A stretch of 64,000 bases of DNA from Isosphaeraceae bacterium EP7 (GCA_038400315.1 CP151667.1:5343174-5407173), one strand, 5' to 3'; counted from the first letter of the stretch, positions 9,081-18,475 are shown. Made by a program: numbers and translations. The notes: a model not told the origin generated them from the letters alone.

Positions 9081-9917
9081 TCAGTATCCGCCGTCGCCCG
9101 GGTTGGAATAGCCGGTCGACTGGTAGTCGGGCTCGGCCCGATAGCCGAGATTCCGACGGATCAGGTCGGCCTCGTAGATCTGCACCACGAAATCGGCCGC
9201 GATTTTCAGGCGGGACGAGGCGCCCTTGGTCGGGAAGTCTGCCGCCGACCCGCGACGGAATTCGACCACGCCGACGTGCTTCGACCGGCTCTTGACGTAG
9301 TTGATACCGGGGATGCCATCGGCATCGCCCGAGATCAGCAGCGCGATGTCATAAGTATCCTGCAACGCCACCATGTCGACGGCCAGGCTGGTATCCAGGC
9401 CCTTCTCGTTCAGGGTGTGGTGCAGCAGGTCGACCTTCCAGTGCCCTTCCTGGCGGATCTCGACGAAGTCGGTTGCCGACTGCACGCCGTGGTAGAACCG
9501 CTTCTTTCGCTCGAGGGCCCGTCGCTTGTTCTCGTACCAGTCGCGAGTCTCGGCGAAGCAGATGCTCCAGGCCTCCTCGCTGCGATGGTCTGGCGACATG
9601 TCTGGCATGCGCCGGGCCAAGTCCTCGATGTAGGAGTCGCGTAGCCTCGGGTTCAGCTCGAACCGGGAACGGAGCCGGGACTCGGCCTTGGGATCATTCA
9701 GGTCCCACTCATCCATCTTGCCGACGACATACCAGTAGATCCTGGAATGCTGCGCCGAGGGCCAGGGGGAGCCTTCCGCGAACGTCCTGCCCCAGTAATG
9801 CACGCTTTGTTCGAAGATATGCCGGTAGAACGAGCCGTAGTCGTCCACTCGCAAATTCAGATGCTTCAGCACGCCATCCAGATTCGAGCCGTCGACGAAT
9901 GTGATGAATCGGAGCAT
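9081..9917 (-). CDS. NYN-domain (PIN-like) putative ribonuclease
   Basis: A 278-residue protein of the NYN/LabA/DUF88 group. The first strand ends in FVDGSN with Asp9, the middle has KGLDTSLAVDMVALQD, and then ALLISGDADGIPGI; together these give the set of acidic residues that bind metal in PIN-like nucleases. Between them (residues ~40-150) is an insert with many aromatic and charged residues (WPSAQHSRIYWYVVGKMDEW) that is longer than in minimal NYN domains. The C-terminal ~40 residues are rich in Tyr, Ser and Gly and look disordered. Family members cleave RNA or are thought to. The gene lies between purL and purQ on the same strand, with about 70 bp on each side, so it may be co-transcribed with them; no functional link is known to me. 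Confidence 0.8.
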   Translation of the reverse strand: MLRFITFVDGSNLDGVLKHLNLRVDDYGSFYRHIFEQSVHYWGRTFAEGSPWPSAQHSRIYWYVVGKMDEWDLNDPKAESRLRSRFELNPRLRDSYIEDLARRMPDMSPDHRSEEAWSICFAETRDWYENKRRALERKKRFYHGVQSATDFVEIRQEGHWKVDLLHHTLNEKGLDTSLAVDMVALQDTYDIALLISGDADGIPGINYVKSRSKHVGVVEFRRGSAADFPTKGASSRLKIAADFVVQIYEADLIRRNLGYRAEPDYQSTGYSNPGDGGY

Positions 9918-9983
9918 CGGACCTTCCTCAACAAGACCATACCGAGAAATCCAAGGTTGAACGGGTCGGACGCCGGGGCGTCT

Positions 9984-12851
9984 TCACCAACGCAATGGGG
10001 CCTGCCAGGCGGACTTCATCGCGGAGACTTCGAGTTCAACGGCCGCCTGACCGTCGAGACCCAGCACACGGAGGGGAAACTCGGACTTAACCACATCGCC
10101 AAGTCGACCGAGCGGCAGCCCTTCGAAGAGCTCGACGACCGCGCTGACATTCTCGGGGGCAACCTCGAGCACGAACCTCGACGGACTCTCGGAGAAGAGG
10201 AGGATGGCATCCTCGGCCGCATCATCATCGCACGGGATGTCGCGCACGGAGACTTCGGCCCCAAGCCCGCCCGCGATGGCCATCTCGGCCAGGGTGACCG
10301 CCAGCCCCCCCTCGCTCAGGTCGTGACAGCTGCGAATGAGACCTCGTCCAATCGCCGCGTGGACCGCGCGGAACAGGGAAAGGCCCAGCTCGGGGGCGAC
10401 CTCGGGGACGCGACCACCTTCCAGGATAGCGACCTCGGACCAGAGCGACCCGCCCAGCTCGTTCCGCGTGTGGCCGGCGATGAAGAGGACGTTACCCGGC
10501 TCCTTCAGGTCCATCGTCACGCAGTGGCGGACGTCCGGCACCTGCCCCATCGCGCTGATGAGCAGCGTGGGCGGAATCGCCAGGCTCTTCCCCTCGTGAG
10601 TGTATTCATTGTAAAGGCTGTCCTTGCCAGAGACGAACGGAGTGCCGTAAGCCAGGGCCAGGTCATGGCATCCCTGGGCGGCCAGGACCAGGGAGCCGAG
10701 CGTCTCGGGACGCTCGGTGTTGCCCCAGCAGAAATTATCCAGCAGCGCGATCCTCGAGGGATCGGCACCCACTGCCACGCAGTTACGGATCGCCTCGTCA
10801 ACCACCAAAGTGGCCATCGCATAAGGGTTCAGACGTCCGTAGCGTGGATTGATCCCGCAGGAGATCGCTAGCCCTCGGTACGAACCGTGAACCGGCAGGA
10901 CCACCGACGCATCTCCGGGGCCGTCGTCCTTGACGCCGACCAGCGGCTTGATGACCGTCCGTGCCTGCACCTCGTGGTCGTACTGGCGGACGATCCATTC
11001 CTTACTGCAAACGTCCCAATGTCCGAGGAGCTTCAGGAGGTCCGTGTTGAATTCCGTTCGATCCGGCAGGTCCAGCTCGACGTACGGAGGCGGGGTGAAC
11101 GTGGCAGCACGGATGACTTTGGGGCGACCCTCGTGGAGGAATTCCATAGACAGGTCGCCGACGACTTCACCGTTGTACCGCAGGGTGAGCCGGCCCGTGG
11201 CTTCGAAGACCCCCAGGTCGGTCGCCTCGACCCCTTCAGCGGCGCAGAGGTCGAGCAGGGCGCCGAGGTTCTCGGGCGGGACGGCCATGACCATCCGTTC
11301 CTGGGCCTCGCTGATCCAGATCTCGGTGTAGGAGAGGCCCGCGTATTTGAGCGGAGCCCGGTCGAGGTCGACGGCCGCCCCCATCTCGGCGCCCATCTCG
11401 CCTACGGCCGAGCTGAAGCCGCCCGCACCGCAGTCGGTAATCGACCGGAAGAGGCCACGTTCGCGTGCCTGCATGATGACATCGAGCACCATCTTCTCGG
11501 TGATCGCGTCGCCGATCTGGACCGCACCGCCGGAGATCGACTCCGAATCCGCGGTCAGCTCGGCAGAGCTGAACGTGGCGCCATGAATGCCATCGCGCCC
11601 GGTCCGGCCGCCGACGGCTACGATCCGGTCGCCGTGCTCGACGTGCTTCTCGGACATCCCGCGCGGGATCACTCCGACGGTTCCGCAGAAGACGAGCGGG
11701 TTGGCCAGATAGCCCGGGTTGACCACCAACGCGCCGTTGACCGTCGGAATGCCCATCCTGTTGCCGTAATCGCGCACCCCGGCGACGACCCCGGTCAGGA
11801 CCCGCTTGGGGTGCAGCACGCCCTGAGGCAGCATATCGGGGGGGAAATCCGGGGGCGCGACGCAGAAGACGTCGGTGTTGCAGATCGGCTTGGCACCCAG
11901 CCCGGTCCCCATCGGGTCGCGGATCACGCCGCCGAGCCCGGTATTGGCCCCTCCGAACGGGTCGATCGCCGAGGGGTGATTATGCGTCTCGACCTTGAAG
12001 CAGACGTCCACCTCGTCATCGAACCGGACGACCCCGGCGTTGTCGGCGAAAACGCTGACGAGCCAGTCGAGGTTTAGCTTCTGGGTGGCTGCGAAGATCG
12101 TCTGCTTGAGCAGGTTCTTGATCGAGACGCCTTCGAAGTCGATGTCCCCCCGCAGCGTCTTGTGCGAGCAGTGCTCGCTCCAGGTCTGGGCCAGGGTCTC
12201 CAGCTCGCAATCGGTGGGGTTGCGCCCCTGACTCTCGAAGTGGTCGCGTATCTGCCGCATCTCGGCCGGACTGAGATAGAGCTGGCCTTCCTTACTCAGC
12301 TTCGCCAGGGCGAGGTCGTCCATGCCACGGATCGGCACCTCGACGCGCCGGAAATCATAGGATTGTCCGCCGCCGAGCTTGGTCAGCGACAGGGCCCCGA
12401 TCACCGACTGCTCGACGGCGTCGTTGGCCAGGACCTTGCGGATGAGTTCGCCGATCTTGCCGTCGGGCCCTTCGACATGATATGTCCGGATCGTCCGGAC
12501 GTTTTCGACGGCATAGCCCAGCTCGCGCAAGATCGCGCGCCCGCTCTCGGCCTCGGGATCGGTCACGCCCGTATGGCGGAAAACGTGCACCAGCGTGGCC
12601 TTGCCTTCCGAGGCATCGGCCGGATCTCCGGACGCGTGAATCTGCGAGATTTCGGCCACCGGATCGACAAGGATCGACCGGGCCGCCTTCTCGACTCCCG
12701 CGCGGTCGATCTCGCCTTCCAGCAGGAATCCGCGAGATGAGCCGATGGACCAAGGCCCTGCCAGGCCGAGTTCTTCGGCCACGGCGGCGAGGCGTTCACC
12801 TTGATGGTCGGCGAGCCCGGGGGCGGGCAAGATCCGCAGATGCCAAAGCAT
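9984..12851 (-). CDS. purL: Phosphoribosylformylglycinamidine synthase PurL with N-terminal PurS-like duplication
   Basis: A 955-residue PurL. Two PurS-like repeats are visible before the synthetase core: residues ~4-70 (LRILPAPGLADHQGERLAAV ... LVDPVAEIS) and ~86-152 (VHVFRHTGVTDPEAESGRAI ... LANDAVEQSVIGAL). The core follows, with LAQTWSEHCSHKTLRG, FKVETHNHPSAIDPFGGANT, GAGGFSSAVGEMGAEMG and SGKDSLYNEY, the ATP and FGAR contacts. Length is between small PurL (~720-750) and the large fused enzyme (~1300) because the PurQ part is a separate gene. I chose ATG 12851; a TTG at 12875 and GTG at 12863 also lie in frame. No free purS is visible in the window. Acts in the cytosol with PurQ. Confidence 0.95.
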   Translation of the reverse strand: MLWHLRILPAPGLADHQGERLAAVAEELGLAGPWSIGSSRGFLLEGEIDRAGVEKAARSILVDPVAEISQIHASGDPADASEGKATLVHVFRHTGVTDPEAESGRAILRELGYAVENVRTIRTYHVEGPDGKIGELIRKVLANDAVEQSVIGALSLTKLGGGQSYDFRRVEVPIRGMDDLALAKLSKEGQLYLSPAEMRQIRDHFESQGRNPTDCELETLAQTWSEHCSHKTLRGDIDFEGVSIKNLLKQTIFAATQKLNLDWLVSVFADNAGVVRFDDEVDVCFKVETHNHPSAIDPFGGANTGLGGVIRDPMGTGLGAKPICNTDVFCVAPPDFPPDMLPQGVLHPKRVLTGVVAGVRDYGNRMGIPTVNGALVVNPGYLANPLVFCGTVGVIPRGMSEKHVEHGDRIVAVGGRTGRDGIHGATFSSAELTADSESISGGAVQIGDAITEKMVLDVIMQARERGLFRSITDCGAGGFSSAVGEMGAEMGAAVDLDRAPLKYAGLSYTEIWISEAQERMVMAVPPENLGALLDLCAAEGVEATDLGVFEATGRLTLRYNGEVVGDLSMEFLHEGRPKVIRAATFTPPPYVELDLPDRTEFNTDLLKLLGHWDVCSKEWIVRQYDHEVQARTVIKPLVGVKDDGPGDASVVLPVHGSYRGLAISCGINPRYGRLNPYAMATLVVDEAIRNCVAVGADPSRIALLDNFCWGNTERPETLGSLVLAAQGCHDLALAYGTPFVSGKDSLYNEYTHEGKSLAIPPTLLISAMGQVPDVRHCVTMDLKEPGNVLFIAGHTRNELGGSLWSEVAILEGGRVPEVAPELGLSLFRAVHAAIGRGLIRSCHDLSEGGLAVTLAEMAIAGGLGAEVSVRDIPCDDDAAEDAILLFSESPSRFVLEVAPENVSAVVELFEGLPLGRLGDVVKSEFPLRVLGLDGQAAVELEVSAMKSAWQAPLRW

Positions 12852-12916
12852 GCTTCTGTCCACTTTCCGATCCAAAGGACGATTTTAAGCGACGATCTTC
12901 CGGCAAATGCCCCGCA

Positions 12917-13789
12917 TCACGAGTCGAGCAGGGCCTGTCCGTCTGCCTCACGGTACTGAACGCGTGACGATCGCCCTTCTTCCCAACAACGTTCTAATCT
13001 TCCCGGCTCGGAGGATTCGAGCGCACGACGAAAAGCCTCGATCCGTTCTTCGAAGCCGTCGAGCGCGGCAAGTAGATGCTCGCGATTTTCGCGGAAAATA
13101 CCCGCCCAGAGCGAGCCGTCGGAGGCCGCCACTCGCGTGCCATCCCGGTAGGCACCGGCGGCCATCGGCAGGCAGCCCGCGGGGATCGCGGCCGCGAGGG
13201 CCGAGGCAACGACGTGCGGAAGGTGGCTCGTCAGGGAGAGGATCCGGTCGTGCTCCTCGGGGCTGGTGCATTCCACCCGACAGCCCAGGGATGACCAGAA
13301 CGCCTTGGCACGGGCGACCCGGTCGTCAGGGGTCGATACGGTTGGTGTCAGGACACAGAGCCGACCTTCAAAAAGGTCGGGCATCGCGTGGGCGACTCCC
13401 TTCCGCTCGGACCCGGCAATCGGGTGGGCGCCGACGAACGCGTCGCGGGCCGCCGGTTCACGCTCGATGCGTCCGACCAGCCCTCGCTTTGTGCTCCCGG
13501 CGTCGGTCAACAGGACGTCACGAGGCGCGGCTTTCGCTGCGGCGATGATGTCCTCGGCGATCCTCGTGACGGGCGTGCAGACAACGACGATCTCGGCGCC
13601 AGCAACCCCGGCGGCCAGGTCAGTCGTCCCCTCATCGAGGGCCCCCAGCGAAATGGCGAGGTCCAGCGAACGGGAGTCGCGGCCAATGCCGACGACATGC
13701 CTGGCCAGCGACCGTTTGCGCAGTGCCAGGCCGATCGACCCGCCAATCAGGCCGACGCCCACGATCGCCACCGTCCCGGGTCGCTCCAA
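12917..13789 (-). CDS. Prephenate dehydrogenase (TyrA-like)
   Basis: About 290 residues if translated from TTG 13789, which has GGGAGG eight to nine bases upstream; the frame is open to TTG 13855 and includes a GTG at 13810, so the start is uncertain. VAIVGVGLIGGSIGLALRKR is the NAD(P)-binding Rossmann loop. GAHPIAGSERKGVAHA is the conserved prephenate-binding stretch with the catalytic His, and LTSHLPHVVASALAAAI is the helical dimer domain signature. The enzyme turns prephenate into 4-hydroxyphenylpyruvate for tyrosine synthesis (or arogenate to tyrosine; the two cannot be separated here). No ACT domain follows. It lies between the kinase gene upstream and purL downstream on the same strand, with short spacers. 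Confidence 0.87.
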   Translation of the reverse strand: MERPGTVAIVGVGLIGGSIGLALRKRSLARHVVGIGRDSRSLDLAISLGALDEGTTDLAAGVAGAEIVVVCTPVTRIAEDIIAAAKAAPRDVLLTDAGSTKRGLVGRIEREPAARDAFVGAHPIAGSERKGVAHAMPDLFEGRLCVLTPTVSTPDDRVARAKAFWSSLGCRVECTSPEEHDRILSLTSHLPHVVASALAAAIPAGCLPMAAGAYRDGTRVAASDGSLWAGIFRENREHLLAALDGFEERIEAFRRALESSEPGRLERCWEEGRSSRVQYREADGQALLDS

Positions 13790-13876
13790 CAGACACGCCT
13801 CCCTACCCACGATCGGATCGACCGAACGCGCAGCAAATAGCCTAACACACCGCAAGCTTCGCGACGAGGGTCAAGC

Positions 13877-15160
13877 TCATCCGGGCTCGTCGACGAACGG
13901 GCGAAGAGCCTCGTACATGGCCGCCGCCGACTTCCAGCGGTCGCGAGGCTGCTTCTCCATTGCCTTCCGCAAAACGCGATCGAACCCCTCGGGCACGTCG
14001 GGCCGATGTGCCCGGATCGGCACCGTCGGATACTCCAGGATCATATTGTAGGCGTCTGCGCGGCTCGGATCGAAATTCAGGTACGGATAGTGCCCGGACA
14101 TCATGTAATAGAGCGTGGTGGCCGCGCTATAGATGTCGGCCGGCTCCTTCACCTGGCGGAAGTCGCGAATGTGGTCGGGCGAGATGAACCCGACCGAGCC
14201 GCCGATGTCGCCCTGATGCGTCAGGCCGACGAAGCCCGCATCGTCGCGGAAACTCTTGGCCAGTCCGAAATCCGAAAGTTTCACCTTGGGCCGCACACCG
14301 CCGCCACCGACCAGCAAATTCGACGGCTTGATGTCGCGGTGAACGTACCCCTTTGCATGCGCATGGTCCAGCGCCGCAAGAAGTTGCAGCCCAACCCGCG
14401 CCGCAGTTCCCGTCGAGATCGGCCTCGATAGGCTCCCGACCCACTCAAGTGCATTCTTGCCGTCGACGTATTCCATGATGATCTGGAATTGGCCGTCGAT
14501 TTCTTCCATGTCGATGAAGGCGACGATGTTCGGATGGCGGAGATCCTTCATCACCTCCTGCTCGCGCCGGAATCGCTCCTTGGCGTGCCGGCTGGCGGCC
14601 ACGGTGGGAATCATCGTCTTGATGGCGAACGGCTGCTGGTCAGACCGGCGCCAGGCTAGGAAGACTTCACCCATCCCCCCGCCGCCAATTCGCCGCTCGA
14701 TCCTGAAGCCCTCGGGCGGCGTGGGATAGCGCCTGCGCTGGTCGACACAACGGTCGCAGTACCATTCGACTTTCTGGTCGACCGCGGTGGTGGCCACCAT
14801 CAGGTCAGACGGGGCTTTCTGGCCGCAGTCGAGACAGCGGATCGACATCGCGTCGACCGACGACTCTTCAGCGACGACTTCGAAGGAGGTCCCGCCCGCC
14901 GAGATGATGTCGCCATTCTTCAGTCGGGCCGAGCCCACGCGAACGCCGTTGAGCTTCGTGCCGTTGGTGCTCCCCAGGTCTTTGAGGTAGCAGGCCGGGG
15001 GATTGAACTCGACGAGAAAGTGATTGCGCGACAGGAAGCCGTCGTCCGGCAGTGGGAACTGGACGTGCGACGATCGCCCCACGACGAACGTGGAATGGCG
15101 GTCAAAGAGATACTCTTTGCCGGTTCTCGGTCCCGAGGTGACTCGGAGGATGACGTGCAT
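13877..15160 (-). CDS. FHA domain, zinc ribbon and Ser/Thr protein kinase fusion
   Basis: A 427-residue cytoplasmic signalling protein with three parts. Residues ~24-97 are an FHA phosphothreonine-binding domain (VVGRSSHVQF, FLSRNHF, LGSTNGTKLNG). Residues ~108-139 hold two Cys pairs (C109/C112 and C135/C138), a zinc-ribbon-like linker. Residues ~152-420 are a Hanks-type kinase: Gly loop IGGGGMGEVF at 158-167, Lys181, HRDIKPSN at 274-281 and DFGLAK at 297-302, then GGSVGFISPDHI as the activation-loop end. All catalytic residues are present, so it should be active. There is no transmembrane helix or extracellular sensor. Planctomycetes have many such kinases. FHA at the N terminus suggests recruitment by, or of, an autophosphorylated partner; no phosphatase gene is nearby. 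Confidence 0.92.
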   Translation of the reverse strand: MHVILRVTSGPRTGKEYLFDRHSTFVVGRSSHVQFPLPDDGFLSRNHFLVEFNPPACYLKDLGSTNGTKLNGVRVGSARLKNGDIISAGGTSFEVVAEESSVDAMSIRCLDCGQKAPSDLMVATTAVDQKVEWYCDRCVDQRRRYPTPPEGFRIERRIGGGGMGEVFLAWRRSDQQPFAIKTMIPTVAASRHAKERFRREQEVMKDLRHPNIVAFIDMEEIDGQFQIIMEYVDGKNALEWVGSLSRPISTGTAARVGLQLLAALDHAHAKGYVHRDIKPSNLLVGGGGVRPKVKLSDFGLAKSFRDDAGFVGLTHQGDIGGSVGFISPDHIRDFRQVKEPADIYSAATTLYYMMSGHYPYLNFDPSRADAYNMILEYPTVPIRAHRPDVPEGFDRVLRKAMEKQPRDRWKSAAAMYEALRPFVDEPG

Positions 15161-15288
15161 CCGCGCCCCCGCGCCGTCGTGAAGTCTCGGAGTTTCGTGA
15201 GTTCGACGACTCTTGAGAGTCTAACACCGAGGGCCTTCTCCTGGTAATACCCGACGCGATTTGGCACGACTTGTGAACCGATTCAAGC

Positions 15289-16947
15289 CTATCCGGCCCC
15301 TTGCAAAGCCAGCTCCTTCATTCTTCGAAGGTCGATCTTGCCCGAGGCCAGCACCGGAATTGCGTCCACCTTTCGAAAATCGGACGCCGACGGAAGCCAG
15401 AGTTTGGGCAGATCGGTTGCCGACATTTTTCGGCAAATCTCCTCGGGCGTCCCGCCTAAATCGGTATACAGCACGACGAGGCGTTCTCCCCTCTTCGGAT
15501 CGGGAATGGACGTCACTGCCACGGTCTGATCGATCCGACCAATCGCCTGGATCAGGGCCGACTCAACCTTCTCGTGAGGCACCATCTCGCCGCCGATCTT
15601 GGAGAACCGGCTCAGGCGACCCGTGATATGGAGAAAGCCGTCGGAGTCCTGGTAGCCCAGGTCTCCGGTCCGATACCACCCGTCGCGCAGGACAACCGCC
15701 GTCTCGGCCGGCTTGTTGAGGTAACCGACCATGACCTGAGGACCCTTGATGTGGACCATCCCCTCGACTCCTGGCGCGAGGTCATCCCCGGTCTCCGGGT
15801 TGGTCGTCTTCACGGACGTGCCGGGCATCAGCAAGCCCACCGTCCCGGGCCGGTTTCCCTCCAAGGTTTTGCCGTGGCAGTTGACCGCGGGATAGGGCTT
15901 GTTCACCGACGCGACCGGCGAGGTCTCCGTGCAGCCGTAGCCTTCCAGAGGCTCGATCTTGATTGACTCGCGGATCTCTCGCGCGAGTTCGGGCTTGAGC
16001 TTCTCCGCGCCAAGGAGAAGGTGGACCAATGTGCTGAACTGGCTCGCCTTGCAGCGCTGGATGTAGGTGCGCATGAAGGTTGGAGTCGCGGTCATCAGCG
16101 TGACCTTGTGTTTCTCACAAAGCTCGCCGACGATCTTGGCGTCCAGTGGGTTGCTGTGAAACGCCACCTTCTTGCCCAGCGTCAGCACCGTCCAGATCGA
16201 GATCGTGTAACCGAACGAGTGGAAGAAGGGCAAGACTCCAAGGACCACTTCGTCGTCGCTCAGATTCAGGTGGGAGTTGACCTGATGCACGTTGGACAGG
16301 ATGTTCTCCTGCGAGAGCACGACACCTTTCGGATCGCCCGTCGAGCCCGACGTGAAGATGACCGTCGCGATATTGCTCAGCCGTTCGTCGTTCATGCCCG
16401 GGAGGAAGCGGCCGAGCATCGAGGTCGGCACGAGTCTCGCAACGAACAGCGCCCAGGCCTTGTCCGCGAGCGTGATCTTCGCCTTCACGTCTTCCAGATA
16501 GATCAGTGTCCCTGGCGGAGTCAGCTGAACCTTATCGACCACCTTGTGCGAGGTCACGACGTGGGTGATGCCGCACTGCCCGATCGCGGAGTCGAGGACT
16601 GGCTGGCCCGAAGCATAGTTCAGGTTGACGGCGATCTTGCCCCAGAGCGCCAGTGCCACGTTGACCACCGCCGCGGGCACGCAGGGGGGCACCATCACGC
16701 CGACGTACTTCGAAGAACCCACCTCGCGGGACAGGTAACGGCCCAGCGCCAGCGAGCGGACCAGAACTTCGCCATAGGTGAGGCTCGCCTTCGTGCTGTC
16801 GACCATGGCCACCTTGCCGCGATGTGCCCGGGCGCTCTGCACGAAGGCGCGTGCCAGCGACGTCCAGCCGGGCGGTAACGGCGGCAACGGGACGGAGCAC
16901 GCAGCCTCGACCTGGGCCGAGGGCTTCTCGATCGGAGCAGTCATCAT
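15289..16947 (-). CDS. AMP-dependent acyl-CoA/acyl-ACP synthetase
   Basis: A 552-residue member of the adenylate-forming ligases. I used ATG 16947 (a second ATG follows at once); the longer frame to 17187 has no family likeness. The P-loop IFTSGSTGDPKGVVLSQ is near residue 190, GYGCTETSPVASVNKP is the A5 motif, RTGDLGYQDSDGFLHITGR the A7-A8 region, and ASGKIDLRRMKEL ends with the catalytic Lys region (A10). The stretch LPFFHSFGYTISIWTVLTLG and the short C-terminal lid resemble the acyl-ACP synthetase half of the bifunctional Aas protein, so activation of a fatty acid for phospholipid acylation is a fair guess. It is divergent from the MDR oxidoreductase gene with a ~390-bp gap between them. 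Confidence 0.88.
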   Translation of the reverse strand: MMTAPIEKPSAQVEAACSVPLPPLPPGWTSLARAFVQSARAHRGKVAMVDSTKASLTYGEVLVRSLALGRYLSREVGSSKYVGVMVPPCVPAAVVNVALALWGKIAVNLNYASGQPVLDSAIGQCGITHVVTSHKVVDKVQLTPPGTLIYLEDVKAKITLADKAWALFVARLVPTSMLGRFLPGMNDERLSNIATVIFTSGSTGDPKGVVLSQENILSNVHQVNSHLNLSDDEVVLGVLPFFHSFGYTISIWTVLTLGKKVAFHSNPLDAKIVGELCEKHKVTLMTATPTFMRTYIQRCKASQFSTLVHLLLGAEKLKPELAREIRESIKIEPLEGYGCTETSPVASVNKPYPAVNCHGKTLEGNRPGTVGLLMPGTSVKTTNPETGDDLAPGVEGMVHIKGPQVMVGYLNKPAETAVVLRDGWYRTGDLGYQDSDGFLHITGRLSRFSKIGGEMVPHEKVESALIQAIGRIDQTVAVTSIPDPKRGERLVVLYTDLGGTPEEICRKMSATDLPKLWLPSASDFRKVDAIPVLASGKIDLRRMKELALQGAG

Positions 16948-17335
16948 CGAGTCAGTTCCGCAGGAGGGGGCCATCCCGCACCCGTCGAGGGCGGCGAGAT
17001 GGTTCGGGGAGCCGACGACCACGGCCCACGACCGCCGTCGGGACGGGGACTGGCGACTTCGCCCATCCGGTCGTCCCGCCGAGATCCGAATGCTTGGATC
17101 GGGCGATCGCAATTCCCAAGGTAAACAAACCCGGCGGTTTTGCAACGAGGCACCCGCCCGAAGCGACGAAGGGTTGTCGACTCTCACGTGGACTAACCTC
17201 CCGAACGATGATGCGCTCCCCCCACTGACGAGGGCCGGATTAACTGCCGTTGGAACGGACTCGATAGAATTGATCTCCCATCGAGCCCGAAGGTTTCTGG
17301 CCTACGTCTCGTCTCTCCTCCCAGGAGGTCCCCCC
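16948..17335. other. Divergent intergenic region, no gene seen
   Basis: This stretch separates the acyl-CoA synthetase (leftward) from the MDR oxidoreductase (rightward) and should hold both promoters. Reading frames that cross it are extensions of the two genes and have an Arg/Pro/Ser-rich composition without family features. I see TAGAAT at 17265-17270 but no convincing -35 at the right distance. AGGAGG at 17323-17328 is the ribosome site of the rightward gene. Confidence 0.6.
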
Positions 17336-18346
17336 ATGCGACGCGTTCTCTTCGTCCCCGAAGGCGAGGCATTCGGCCTGAAGATCATCGATTTCCCTTC
17401 GCCCGAGCTGAAAGCCGGCGAGGTCCGCATCCGAGTCCGTGCCACTTCACTCAATTACCGGGATCTCATCGCCCTGCGGAACATGGCCGGACGAAAAGTC
17501 GCGGGAATCGTCCCTCTGTCCGATGGAGCCGGGGAGGTCGTCGAGATCGGTGAGGGGGTGAGTCGTGTCGGCGTCGGCCAGAAGGTCGCTGGTTGCTTCT
17601 TCCAGGGTTGGGTCGACGGCCCATTCCAGATGGCCTACCACAAGGCCGACCTCGGCGGAACGATCGATGGAATGCTCGCCGAGGAGGTCATCCTCAATGA
17701 GCAGGGGATCGTGAGAATCCCCGACTCCCTCTCCTTCGAGGAGGCCGCCTGTCTCCCGTGCGCGGGCCTTACGGCCTGGACCGCCCTGACATCTCGGGGC
17801 GGCCTGAAGCCCGGAGCGACCGTCTTGGTGCTGGGGACCGGAGGCGTCTCGATGTTCGCCCTCCAATTCGCGACGGCCCTTGGGGCCAGTGTGATCGTCA
17901 CTTCCAGCAGCGACGAGAAGCTGGAACGTGCCCGGTCGTTGGGCGCATCCCATACGATCAACTACAAGACCACCCCCGATTGGGATGCCGAGGTCTGGCG
18001 GCACACGGAGAAGAGTGGTGTCGACCACGTCATCGAGGTCGGCGGCCCCGGTACGCTGGAGAAGTCGATCAATAGCCTGAAGGCAGGCGGTCAGATCGCC
18101 TTGATCGGCGTCCTCACGGGCTTTGGCGCGACGACGGCCAGCCTCTTCCCGCTGATGGCCCGCAACGCACGGATCGACGGGATCTACGTTGGCCCTCGTG
18201 TCGATTTCGAATGGATGGTCGCCCACCTCGTCGAGACGGACGCGAAGCCGATCATCGATCGAGTTTTCGACTTCGAGCAGGCCGCCGAGGCGTTCCAATA
18301 CATGGAGTCTGGCCAGCACTTCGGCAAGGTTGTGATCAGGATCTGA
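17336..18346 (+). CDS. Zinc-independent MDR oxidoreductase (quinone oxidoreductase-like)
   Basis: A 336-residue medium-chain dehydrogenase/reductase. The start at ATG 17336 has a perfect AGGAGG eight bases upstream, so the long upstream extension of the frame is not coding. The N-terminal domain has RATSLNYRDLIALRN and PLSDGAGEVVEIGEGV, and the Rossmann part has TVLVLGTGGVSMFALQFA. The catalytic-zinc Cys of true alcohol dehydrogenases is replaced (SLNYRD), and no structural-zinc Cys cluster is seen, so it belongs with the zinc-free NAD(P)H quinone/enone reductases. Substrate is not predictable. A GC-rich 9-bp hairpin follows the stop and probably ends the transcript, leaving this as a single-gene unit. 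Confidence 0.88.
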   Translation: MRRVLFVPEGEAFGLKIIDFPSPELKAGEVRIRVRATSLNYRDLIALRNMAGRKVAGIVPLSDGAGEVVEIGEGVSRVGVGQKVAGCFFQGWVDGPFQMAYHKADLGGTIDGMLAEEVILNEQGIVRIPDSLSFEEAACLPCAGLTAWTALTSRGGLKPGATVLVLGTGGVSMFALQFATALGASVIVTSSSDEKLERARSLGASHTINYKTTPDWDAEVWRHTEKSGVDHVIEVGGPGTLEKSINSLKAGGQIALIGVLTGFGATTASLFPLMARNARIDGIYVGPRVDFEWMVAHLVETDAKPIIDRVFDFEQAAEAFQYMESGQHFGKVVIRI

Positions 18347-18363
18347 AGTAAGCCCGCTCCGCC

Positions 18364-18394
18364 TGGGCCCGCGATCAAGGCGACTGCGGGCCCA
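18364..18394 (+). terminator. Hairpin after the MDR oxidoreductase gene
   Basis: TGGGCCCGC (18364-18372) pairs perfectly with GCGGGCCCA (18386-18394) across a 13-base loop, 18 bases after the stop. There is no T tract, so it is a terminator-like hairpin rather than a textbook intrinsic terminator. Confidence 0.5.
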
Positions 18395-18426
18395 CGGATA
18401 CCTCGATCAGCCGTGCTGATGACGCC

Positions 18427-18438
18427 GGAAAAGGGGAC
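18427..18438 (+). repeat. 12-bp inverted repeat, left copy
   Basis: GGAAAAGGGGAC; its exact reverse complement is at 19649-19660. The two copies bracket the IS110-type transposase. Identity stops after 12 bases. Confidence 0.6.
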
Positions 18439-18475
18439 AGCGACTGTGTTTCTCATCAAGCGTCACGGACGTTTT

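Noticed and set aside
10887-12077. A 396-codon plus-strand frame opposite purL
   Set aside because: Antisense of purL; composition only, no start signal.
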